From the NCBI RefSeq assembly GCF_040436345.1, contig NC_133230.1, forward strand, positions 5,477,297 through 5,541,296: a stretch of 64,000 nucleotides of DNA, given 5' to 3'. The stretch comes from Pagrus major (taxonomy: Eukaryota; Chordata; Actinopteri; Spariformes; Sparidae). Positions 12,528-21,599 of this stretch are shown here, in pieces. A program made the position numbers and the translations under genes. A model generated the notes under the pieces. The model was given only the letters and a program-made list of their open reading frames with translations, ran no database searches and had not been told where the DNA came from. How positions within the stretch are numbered: the first letter of the stretch is position 1; every line of letters begins with the position of its first letter.

Positions 12528-13388
12528 ATGAGAGACAGGCTGACACACCTCCATCAGGTGCAGACGGACCCTGAGGGTTTCAGCACGATAGAGCTGGACA
12601 ACTTGTCAGAGCGTGAGGCAGCGACCGCATCACATCCTGACCAGGATCTGGATGGAGTCCTTCAGGAGGCCCAAAAGATCCGCCTGGAGATCCAGCAGAT
12701 CCAGAACGACATCAGTGAGCTGAGAGATGTGAACTACCAGACGTTAAACAAGACCTCATACCCCATTGCAACAAAACGGGACTCGAATGCAATCGGGGCG
12801 GATATTAAACATAGGGGAGAAGCTGTGCTGCAGCAGCTGCACATGATGAATAACCTCAGAGGGGAGCTGGAGGCTGAGCGTGGCAGCTCTGACCCCACAG
12901 CTCGCATTGCTCGAACGCAGTACCAGTGTCTCACCAGTGCTCTGCGGGAGGTGATGTTTAGCTACAACGACGCAGAGTTGAGCCACAGGGAGGCTTGTAA
13001 ACGGCAGATCCAGAGGCAGATGGAGGTGGTGGGCAGGGAGGTCAGCACGGAGGAGGTGGAGGAGATGATGGAGAGCGGGGAGTTCAATGTGTTCTCCCCT
13101 CAGTTGGAGGGGAAAACAGCTCGCTCAGCATTAATGCAGATCGAGAGCCGACAGAAAGAGCTGATGGAGCTGGAGAAGAGGATCGAGGGGATCCAGGAGC
13201 TGTTTCTGGATGTGGCTGTGCTCACAGAGGAGCAGGGGGCAGTCGTCAATAACATCCAGAAAAATGTTCAGAAGACTGAAGTGATCACTCAGGAGGCTAT
13301 AGTCCAGCTGGATAGAGCCAAGGACTCTGATAAAAACAACCCCTTCAAGAAAATGTTCTGTGGCTGCTTCCCATGTTTCTACGATTAA
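12528..13388 (+). CDS. stx11: Syntaxin-11-like SNARE, first (divergent) tandem copy
   Basis: 286-aa Qa-SNARE of the syntaxin family, expected to act in vesicle or granule fusion. Human STX11 serves cytotoxic lymphocytes. The start at 12528 (MRDRLTHLH) follows a TTTCTCTCTTTCAG acceptor ending at 12525 and matches the human start MKDRLAEL, so the 11 in-frame codons upstream are intron. The Habc region has KRDSNAIGADIKHRGEA; the SNARE motif runs from about residue 200 to 260, with the zero-layer Gln at 236 (LTEEQGAVV). There is no membrane segment. The protein ends CGCFPCFYD, a cysteine cluster suited to acylation but poorer than in copy 2. It lacks the KRLGKQN block kept by copy 2 and human. 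It is the more derived tandem paralogue, probably one of the fish stx11b.1/stx11b.2 pair. Confidence 0.88.
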   Translation: MRDRLTHLHQVQTDPEGFSTIELDNLSEREAATASHPDQDLDGVLQEAQKIRLEIQQIQNDISELRDVNYQTLNKTSYPIATKRDSNAIGADIKHRGEAVLQQLHMMNNLRGELEAERGSSDPTARIARTQYQCLTSALREVMFSYNDAELSHREACKRQIQRQMEVVGREVSTEEVEEMMESGEFNVFSPQLEGKTARSALMQIESRQKELMELEKRIEGIQELFLDVAVLTEEQGAVVNNIQKNVQKTEVITQEAIVQLDRAKDSDKNNPFKKMFCGCFPCFYD

Positions 13389-13455
13389 GTCTGATGAGGT
13401 TTTGGTCCACTGGTCCATGTGATAAAAACTGCACTACAAAGTAAATGAACAAGTC

Positions 13456-13825
13456 TAAAGGAAGAGTTGAAAATTGAAAAATGAATATTCAGTCATTATG
13501 TACTCACCCTCATGTCGATTGAAAGTCAGAAGAAGTTTCGTAGTCCATAAAAACATTCTCCTAAACAAAAAATTAAAACAACAACCAAAAAGTGAGCGGG
13601 GTGTGCGCTAACTCTTTTAGCTAGTTTTTTATTCTGTTGTTTTTTAACGTTTTAAAACAAGTTCCCATCTACTGATGTAGTTTAGGAGAATGCTGCAACG
13701 CTGTTTTGCTGTGACGTTCCAGAAATGTTTAGTGGACTAAGAAACTTTACCCGACTTTCCATCGTCGAGGGAGTGAGCAGCTAGATAAGGACAGAAATTT
13801 AATTTTTGGGTGTGTGTTCCTTTAA
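13456..13825. mobile_element. Foldback MITE, TTAAAGGAACAGTTCA family, copy 2
   Basis: It opens TAAAGGAAGAGTTGAAAATT with AATATTCAGTCATTATGTAC and closes with GGTGTGTGTTCCTTTAA, the inverted counterpart. Inner words AGTTTAGGAGAATGCTGC and CCGACTTTCCATCG match the other copies. It sits in the 3' flank of stx11 copy 1. The centre is shortened, so it is about 370 bp. Confidence 0.7.
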
Positions 13826-14079
13826 AGAGATTGCTTTCTCTTCAGTTAAACTTACCACAAGGTTCATTTATCAGCTTTCAATCATTGTAAAATATAGGGA
13901 GACTTTAACTAAACTCCCTGACCTGACCCCTAACCTTAACCGTGCAATTTAAATTTTATGTGAGGATAATAATGTCTGATGTTTTCATTGTTTTATAGTC
14001 ATTTAATGGAAGACTTTAAGTTGTTTGGTGATGCTAAACAAGTATTAATAACTTTGTGTCTCTCATAGTTCATGCTGAC

Positions 14080-14085
14080 AATAAA
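14080..14085 (+). terminator. Candidate poly(A) signal for stx11 copy 1
   Basis: AATAAA lies about 690 bases after the stop of the first stx11 gene and is followed by GT-rich sequence. If used, the 3' UTR includes a foldback MITE. Confidence 0.4.
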
Positions 14086-14315
14086 AGACTTGATGCCACA
14101 CAAACATCTGATCTCTTTATTCTTTATTAAACACTTTTGTGTGCAAATAGGCCATCAAAAGACGTGCTCGCTCTGATATTCACCATACAACCCTCAGATG
14201 AGTGTGACGGGCCCCCTCCTTCCTGAAGCGTTGAAGTGTGGGGGGGAAAGGCGTGATCTTCCGTGTTGGTACCTGCAGCTGCAGGCTGTGTCAGTGTGTC
14301 AGTGTGATGTAGAAC

Positions 14316-14336
14316 GTGTGTGTGTGTGTGTGTGTG
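14316..14336. repeat. (GT)n microsatellite
   Basis: About ten GT dinucleotides in the spacer between the two stx11 genes. Confidence 0.9.
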
Positions 14337-14924
14337 ACTGCAGCGAGACCTCCTTCATGACACTCAGACATACTTCTGTGCATGTTGAAATTTGGTGATA
14401 TAAGGGAGAGAAAAAGAGGAAATGAGTCTGCTCGTGGTTGCTTCCTCTGCTTCAGCGACTCTGATAGTGTAGAAGCTCCGGAGGAGAGCACAGTGAGGTA
14501 TGTGTACTCTGTGTTTTATTATGTGTTTCAGATAGATGGGGTAAAATACAGGCTCACTTCTGTCACAGCTTGTTATTGTTGTCAGCTTCTCTTTCCTCCT
14601 GATTTTCATCCGTCAGGGCAAAATGATGTTTTGGTGTTTGTTAATGTGATTTATTTCCTTCTTGAAACATCATTTATTTAACGTACATACATCAGGTTAA
14701 AGCTGTGGTACAGTTTTTTCTCGATAGGAAATAACTGAGTCTTAAGTCGACGCCCTGTGATTAATGAGCGTCTGCACTGAAAACGTCACAGCTGAGGAAA
14801 TAACCCAGCAGTTTCCTCTCGAGGAGTTCACACGTACTGATCTATCTGTCCTCATAAAGTTAATAAACTACTAATGAATCAATACTTAAAACAGGGGAGT
14901 TTAATGAGAATAAAGAGTTTGCTG

Positions 14925-15035
14925 AAGTATTAAAAGTGCAGCAGGACGTAGTCAGATCTTTTGCTGTAGTACATTTAGCTGATAATACGTCTGTACTTCT
15001 ACTTTGGTTTTAAATTCAGGACATTTACTTGTAAA
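14925..15035 (+). repeat. Fragment of the AAGTACTTTTACT-type repeat
   Basis: GTAGTACATTTAGCTGATAA, CTGTACTTCTACTTTGG and ATTTACTTGTAAAAT are words of the same family seen at 3880 and 34648. Truncated at both ends. Confidence 0.45.
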
Positions 15036-15828
15036 ATAAAGTTCACGCATGAATTCAGGCACACATAAAATTCTCTAATGTGTGTCTGATATGTTTTCTT
15101 GATGGGAATAAAAGTGTAGTTTTCACATTAAAATGGCACCTTTTTCTTCGCCTTCATTGAAAAATAGCTTAGGAAATCATCTTTGGAGAAAATGTTGTCC
15201 CTCCAACAGCTCACAAAATAAATCTTAGGGTTTGAGAGATGATGTAGGAAAGAAAAAAAGGTTCTCCTTCGCAAATTTTTCTGAACTTTTTTGACAACTG
15301 GGACCAATAATTTCCTGGTGTCTCCACTGGTTGTCTAATAATTGCTCTGAGCAGCCCAGTTGCTAATAAAATATTGGCAGTTAACTTTTCTGCCATCCAC
15401 TGATAAATTCACATGCGTACACCACTGGATATTTTTAAGGAGACCTCGGGACAATTTCCAACCCTGTTTGTGGCAACAATAAACAGATATTTTTGATGAG
15501 AAGTGCGGACATGTACAGGTATTTTAAACCAAAACATAATTTCTCCTAACCCTAACCAAGTGTTTTTTTCCACCTCAACCTAACTAGACCATAGTACAGC
15601 GTTGTCACAACATAAATTTAAAAATTTAACCTAAAAAAGGGAAAGTTGCATCATAAAGAAATGTTTCAAGTTTTAAAATGTTTTACAGAAATGTACTTTG
15701 CAAACATTTAGACCGGTGATTCGGTGGAAATAGACACATAATGAGCTGCTCAAAGTGCTTTACAATAGAGACATGACATACGCTAAGTGCGAGGTTTGTA
15801 AAGGCTCCTGACTCCTCTTGCAGGTGAG

Positions 15829-16713
15829 ATGAGGGACCGACTGTTTGAGATGCAGACCTCCAAACCTGCAGGGGAAGAGCACAGACCTGAGGAGAACCCC
15901 AACCATGACACTGAGGATGGTGAGGAGCACCTGGAGCAACAAGCCATCGTGTTTGAGGGCGAGGACGTGATGGACGGCCTCTACAGAGAGGCACAGGCAT
16001 TGAGGAAGGAGATGCTGCTGCTCAAAATGGACGTGAAGCGTCTTGGGAAGCAGAACACCAGGTTCCTCACGTCCGTCAGGAGGATCAGCAGCATCAAGCG
16101 GGACTCCAACGCACTTGGGCGAGACATCAAGGCCAGAGGGGAGGCCATTTATGCACGGTTGGAGAAGCTGGCGAAGCTGAGCAAAGAGCTGGAGGAGGAG
16201 CACGGGCCTACATCAGCTGTGGCTCGCATGGTGCGTTCACAGTACGTTTCTCTGACCGGCGCCTTCCACGATGCCATGTCTGAGTACAACGAGGCCGAGA
16301 TGGTCCAGAGGGAGAACTGCAAGACCCGCATCCAGAGACAAGCCGAGATCATGGGCAAGGAGGTGACCAGGGAGCAGATCGACGAGATGATCGAGACGGG
16401 CAGGTGGAACGTCTTCTCGGATAATCTCCTCCTGGAGGGGAGGACTGCCAAAATGGCTCTCAATGAGATCGAGAACCGGCACAAGGAGCTGTTGGAGCTG
16501 GAGAGCCGCATCAGGGACATCCATGAGCTTTTCTTCCAGATGGCTCATCTGGTGGAGGAGCAGGGCTGCATGGTGGATAACATAGAGGCAAACGTGTGTG
16601 CGACTCAGGACTATGTTGTCAAGGCCACAGTTCAGATCAAGAAAGCTGTGAAATACAAGAAGAACAATCCGTGCAAGAAACTGTTCTGTTGCTGCTTCCC
16701 TTGCTGCAAATGA
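15829..16713 (+). CDS. stx11: Syntaxin-11-like SNARE, second (canonical) tandem copy
   Basis: 294-aa Qa-SNARE, closer to human STX11 (287 aa). The start at 15829 (MRDRLFEMQ) lies five bases after a CTCCTCTTGCAG acceptor. The Habc region contains KRLGKQNTRFLTSVRRISSI, nearly the human sequence, then SIKRDSNALG. The SNARE motif runs from about residue 206 to 268, with the zero-layer Gln at 245 (LVEEQGCMVD). There is no membrane helix; the tail NNPCKKLFCCCFPCCK has six cysteines, as expected for a lipid-anchored syntaxin 11. It is in the same orientation as copy 1, about 2.4 kb downstream, with the same intron position before the ATG, so the pair arose by DNA-level tandem duplication. It is the better candidate for conserved STX11 function. 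Confidence 0.92.
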   Translation: MRDRLFEMQTSKPAGEEHRPEENPNHDTEDGEEHLEQQAIVFEGEDVMDGLYREAQALRKEMLLLKMDVKRLGKQNTRFLTSVRRISSIKRDSNALGRDIKARGEAIYARLEKLAKLSKELEEEHGPTSAVARMVRSQYVSLTGAFHDAMSEYNEAEMVQRENCKTRIQRQAEIMGKEVTREQIDEMIETGRWNVFSDNLLLEGRTAKMALNEIENRHKELLELESRIRDIHELFFQMAHLVEEQGCMVDNIEANVCATQDYVVKATVQIKKAVKYKKNNPCKKLFCCCFPCCK

Positions 16714-16844
16714 GACAGCATCAGTGTTATGTTTTCTCCATGTCATGATTATATCGAGATCAGCTTCCTGTGCAAAGATGCCTGTAATATCTCTGCTTTA
16801 GTTTGAGTATTTATTTAGATTGAATGAAGCATTTGCTCCATTTC

Positions 16845-17844
16845 TAAAGGAAAACAGCAAAACAGTGTTACAGCATTCTCCTAAACTCCTGAAGTAGATG
16901 TAAAAAAACAACTGAAAAAAAACAACACAAAATTTCGCACAGCTTGTCCAGCATAACCCAAGTCTCTGGTAACCCGGAGATCCCAAATTAATTTGAGACA
17001 ATATTTACACAATTTTTTTGTTAGCATGTACCTTATCTGAAGTTGGTGCAGGGATAAATAAAATGGGTCCTTACAGCTTGTCTTGCTAAATACAAGTCAA
17101 TGCATGGTCGAGTTTGTGCACCCAGTTCAGACAGGGTGCACGCTAAACTTTTAGCTTAGCGGCTACAGTGTAGATTTCAGCTTAAGAAAGGATTTAAATA
17201 ACATCTTTTTAAAATCTCTGTCAGAGACTCTGTTTACACCGGATGAGCTGTATGGTACGGAAGCCCTCAGGGACAAGTTAAGAAATGTTTTTATTCCCGT
17301 GATCCATCTTCTAAGTCTGATCTAAATTGTTTCCTCTCCTTATGACTTGAGAACTGGTCGGGGAAGAAAGTTTTGCCAGGATAATCCATCTGTGAAAACG
17401 TGAAAAAAAAAAAAAAAAATCCTGAGGATTTTCCACTTTCTACTTTTCCGGAAAAACACGTTTTTGCAAGGAGAAATTTTTTTTTTTCAAGTTTTTTTTC
17501 TCCACGTTTTCGCAGATGGAAAAACAAAATAAGGAAGAAACATTATCCTGGCAAAAATTTTCCCCCCACCAGTTCTCAAGTCATCAATACAGGACAAAAA
17601 CAATTTAGGTCAGACTCCCCTCAGGGCTTCTGTAGTATGAAGCCATTTTATGTTTTACTTCAGTTGTTTTTTCACATTTTAAATCCAGCCCCCATCTACT
17701 TCAGTTGTTTAGGAGAATGCTGCTACAGTGTTTTGCTGTGAAGCTCCAGAAATGTTTTGTGGACTTCACCCTTCACCCTTTAAATCAATATTGGAGTGAG
17801 TAGATAATGACATTGTTTTATTTTTGGGTGGGGTGTACCTTTAA
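16845..17844. mobile_element. Foldback MITE copy 3, interrupted by a second foldback element
   Basis: The left part (ACAGTGTTACAGCATTCTCC, CAGCTTGTCCAGCATAACCC) and the right part (TTTAGGAGAATGCTGC to TTGGGTGGGGTGTACCTTTAA) are inverted halves of the TTAAAGGAACAGTTCA family. The left end is truncated. A separate foldback element (17255-17635) splits it. The AATAAA at 17057-17062 lies in the left half and could serve stx11 copy 2 (345 bases after its stop). Confidence 0.65.
17255..17635. mobile_element. Nested 381-bp foldback element with target duplication
   Basis: The ends (GTACGGAAGCCCTCAGGG left, CCCTCAGGGCTTCTGTAG right) are inverted copies. Deeper arms also pair: GACTTGAGAACTGGT with ACCAGTTCTCAAGTC, and GCCAGGATAAT with ATTATCCTGGC. 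TATG flanks both sides (17251-17254 and 17636-17639), consistent with a 4-bp target duplication inside the host MITE. The centre has A and T runs. No transposase is encoded. Confidence 0.7.
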
Positions 17845-18946
17845 GATAAAATCGTGTCCAAATTTCACACTCTTCACTGAGCTGGTCTGAGAAAAGGCCA
17901 GCATATGAAACCACACATCCATATGCAAATGTGTAAATTCAGATATGGGTGTTACACTTCCTGATTGCGAGTGAGAACTGCGTTTTGCATGATAACTGTG
18001 AAGACAGCTGGGCTATAATTTAATGCACAACGCTCAGCTTTGTCCTTCCTATTTCAGCTTTAAATGTTGTAATGTTGTTTGAGATATTTAAGTAATGTAA
18101 ATAAATGCCTGAGAGTGGCTTTTTAATATATACAGACTAACTTTCACAGCCTGAATGTAGGTGTCTTTCTTTTTGCAGCCATTGCTTAAGAAGTGCTACG
18201 AAACACACTGAGCCCGGCACAGTCAGACTGTGGTCGGCTGGGGAAACAGATAGATTAGTGTAGATTGTGCAACTATACATCAGCCTCCCCCCTGTGTTTA
18301 GCCAGGGATTAATTAAGACCCTTTTATATTGCATGCACATTTTCAGAGATGAATCAGTGTCATTACAGTCCCATGTTTCACTGGTTCACTGGCACACAAC
18401 CAGAGTCAATCAGATTTGAATCATAGGGCAGGTTGACTCAGATTGCTCCATACAAAACAGCCAACAAATCAATGTACACATGGGTGCTCGCTCAGGCAGC
18501 CTGACAACAATAGTGAATGAGAAACTAATCAGGTCAGAGTGCGTTCTGTTTGCACAGCCGGCCTATCTGCTTGTCCTTTAAGTGTACAGATAGTAAAATT
18601 AAATAGAGCTTTATTTTCCTGTGAGTGTGGCAGTCCATCACCTACTGGGGGATTCCCAGTGGTCACCAGTTAAAGTGAAGCTGACACAACTATGGCTGCT
18701 CTTACAGTCCCTGAGAGACACCAGTGGGTGTTTACAGCAACGCTGCTGTGTTGAAATGATGCAGGGCTCTGATGATGGCGCTTCCTCAGCAGCGCTGTGC
18801 GGTCTGTGGTGGGCACTTACTGGCAGCGTGACTTTACGAGGTGACGTCATGAGGGCGCACAGGTTGACCCACCTGGAGTCCTGACATTGTTGTGCTGGTC
18901 TTGCCTTTGTTTGATCGGAACAATGACGTATCCCTCACGATCACGC
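17845..18946. other. Intergenic spacer between stx11 and the tRNA gene
   Basis: No convincing coding exon on either strand. An AATAAA at 18100-18105 is an alternative poly(A) signal for stx11 copy 2. The remaining short ORFs show no recognisable domains. Confidence 0.45.
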
Positions 18947-19029
18947 ACCAGGATGGCCGAGTGGTTAAGGCGTTGGACTTAAGATCCAATGGACATATGT
19001 CCACGTGGGTTCGAACCCCACTCCTGGTA
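18947..19029 (+). tRNA. tRNA-Leu (anticodon TAA)
   Basis: 83-nt type II tRNA. The acceptor stem ACCAGGA pairs with TCCTGGT, then discriminator A. The D-arm region GGCCGAGTGGTTAAGGC forms the A box. The anticodon stem TTGGA/TCCAA encloses CTTAAGA with anticodon TAA. The long variable arm TGGACATATGTCCA is typical of Leu. The T arm GTGGG-TTCGAAC-CCCAC forms the B box. CCA is not encoded. A TTTT run about ten bases downstream can end Pol III transcription. All stems are fully paired, so this looks like a working gene, not a SINE head. Confidence 0.95.
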
Positions 19030-19274
19030 GGACCGGATATTTTAATTGGAAACGAGTTATGATAAATGAATAAGATCATTAGATCAGCTGTGACCGACAG
19101 GTTGACGAGAACATCCGGACACTTTGCGTTGTTGCACTCAATATAGGCCTTCATGTGCTTACACAAACATTCCCACTGTGCATGCATTGTGTCAACTACA
19201 CTGATCATAAGGTGGAATAAACACTTGTACCCAAATATTTATTACATTTTGCCTGTCATTTCTTTTTTGTGACT

Positions 19275-19357
19275 GAAAACACATCTATCCACTACAGGAC
19301 GTTACGCGTAAAAGGAGGTTTTACGCGTAACGTCCTGGAGTGGACAGATGTGTTTTC
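19275..19357. repeat. Long inverted repeat: two 39-base arms, 5-base loop
   Basis: The left arm 19275-19313 and right arm 19319-19357 are near-perfect reverse complements, with GGACGTTACGCGTAAAA in the left and TTTTACGCGTAACGTCC in the right around loop GGAGG. A third, diverged arm-like piece (CATAACGTCCCTGGAG...GTGGACAGATTTT) is near 19527-19562. This looks like a foldback element or its remains. Confidence 0.85.
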
Positions 19358-21239
19358 TGTTTTCATTCCGACTTTTTTATTATTATTATTATTTAAAATT
19401 AAGGTGAAGTTACACTTGAATAGTTTTATTAACCATCATTATAAAATAGTCATATTATATCGTAATTTAAAACCCATTTCTATCTAAATGTGGGTCGAAT
19501 CGGCAAAATATAGCCACCGTATGGCGCATAACGTCCCTGGAGAGGAGTGGACAGATTTTTTAGTAACAAAAAAAGTTGCAGCCAGGCTTGTTTGACTCTA
19601 AAACTTGCGCAGTAATTGCTTTATGTTCAGTTCAAAGCCACAAGGAACCGAGATGGGGAAACACCGTGACTCAGCTGATGAACTGCAGGCAGTGACTATA
19701 TGTTTCCCTTTGTCACGGGGATTTTTGGGTAAATATAGGCAGCACACTACACTGCGTTACTCCGAGTAAAAATCAACACACAATCTGGTCCATTTGTAAA
19801 CAACAAAAATGTTACTACACATTTAGTACAAACGATTTTCCATGTCAAAAACTTGACATATTATTTTCAACTTTCACTGTCAGTCCTGACGTTGTCCTGA
19901 TAGTAACGACAAAATATTGATTCATTTTCAGGATTTTAACCCTTTAAATACCAGTTTATTTACATGATGCCACTGCTTGTTTTTTAATGAAAAAACACAC
20001 AAAAAATATTTTACCATTTTCTTCATATTTAGTATTTTAGTGGCAGTTTTTGACATGGAACATTTTTTTGGTACTAAATGTGGTCTTTTATCAGTTGCAT
20101 GAGAGTTTTATGAAGTGTTATTATGAGGCAAAGCCCCCTATAGGACACAAGGGAAATAGCATGTTTTTGGCTTATGGGGCAGTGGGATGAAAAACATGCA
20201 TTATGCATTAATACAGCCAAAATGATGCAAAAATGAACGTTAATAAAACATAAAATGTATCAACAGTTGCATAAGGGTGAAAAAATGATGTGGCCTTTAT
20301 CCTATTCACAGTGCACACATTCATTAAAATGAGACAGAGCTAAGTCACATTGTTGTTGAGCAGGACTTGATCAGAACCTGTATTTAAAGGATCGAGTTCA
20401 GGTGTGAGCCCTTTCACCACCTGCAGCAGAACCTGGGCCTCCCTGCTCGCAGCAAGTGTTTGTCTGAGTGAAAATGTGAGTTATGTGTTCCTTGTACATT
20501 TATGTTGCCAGTAGCTTGGTGTTTGAACCATTTAAGCTGAAACAGAATTGTTTGTTCAACAAGCAGAGCAGCCTGATATTTGATAAAACCAGCTTCCATT
20601 GGTGCCAGTTTCCACCTGCGGGTCTACAATAAACCTCAGTTGAAGTGGATCCTCCTCCCTGCGTTTCATTGTGCCTGATCCAGTGTTTACCACATTACCA
20701 GGAAATCAGCCTAACCTCTCATACAATCCTTCAAGTATTTCACACAGATACTGGTTCATCACACTAGAGGAAACTTCTGGCGCCATCTAGCAGTAAAATA
20801 TGTGAACATGTCACAAAAATGACCATTTAACTTTTCTCTGATTGTAGTAAAGCTGTGGATCACTCTTGTCTTCCTCTGGTAAGAGTATCCACATTACATT
20901 TAGGTTCCTAAAACTTAGCCTGAAAAATACATTTGTTTGAGCACTTTGTATACTTTTTGCTCCTTTATATTGGCCTGTTGAAGACCCAGTAGGATTGAAT
21001 GGTTGCCTTTTTTCAGTCCAATAAAGTTCTGGGAGCTTTAATCCAGTATGAAAATACCACTTTTCCCTTGAATTTCTTATCCTGTATCTGACCTAAATAC
21101 AGACTTGACAGTGCACACAACTAGAAAGTCTACATTTTTCTTTTTCCTTGACCAGGAAGCACTGTTAACACTGTCAGATGTAAGCCATTAAACAAAGCAC
21201 CACAGAGCAGTTGATCAGTGTAACAGAGCCAGACAGATC
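19358..21239. other. Intergenic, no gene recognised
   Basis: AT-rich, with no ORF resembling a known protein. A TTA/ATT microsatellite patch is at about 19376-19393. Nothing else can be supported. Confidence 0.45.
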
Positions 21240-21556
21240 CTCACTTTTTAGGGTTGATGCCAATATAAGGAAGCAATAAATCTGGATATATCAGCCAAAA
21301 TGCACTAATTTTTCCCAATGATCCCAGAAATGTTATAATCTAGCTTTTGTAACAAGATATGTAAGAGGCAGGATATTTTACTGTTTTACCATAAACGTTA
21401 TTGTCCAAAACATCAGTGTACTAAGTAAAATTCACTGGGAATAAATTTGAGTTATCTCAGGCATCTTTATCGACATTAATAATCGCAAAAAAGAAAACAG
21501 TACACACTGATACTGATTATAGAGAGATTTCTGATATGTCGGCCGGGCTCTACATT
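21240..21556 (+). repeat. Degraded interspersed repeat ending GGCCGGGCTCTAC
   Basis: It holds TGGATATATCAGCC, CACTGATACTGATTATAGAG and the tail GATATGTCGGCCGGGCTCTAC. A related tail (CCAATATCAGCA...GTTGGGCTCTAA) lies in shprh intron 1 at about 47690-47835. I recognise the tail from common fish repeats; the class is unknown. Confidence 0.35.
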
Positions 21557-21599
21557 TAGGCACATAATTGAGAACTGTTGCAATAAAAGGACAAATGAT

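Noticed and set aside
16149-16746. Long minus-strand ORFs (up to 169 aa) over the second stx11 gene
   Set aside because: They are antisense shadows of a clearly conserved plus-strand coding exon.
17291-17741. Lys/Phe-rich ORFs on both strands in the nested foldback element
   Set aside because: Produced by A and T runs and inverted arms; no conserved protein.
18947-19029. tRNA-like sequence as the head of a SINE
   Set aside because: All tRNA stems pair fully, the anticodon loop is normal and a Pol III stop follows; no SINE body is attached.
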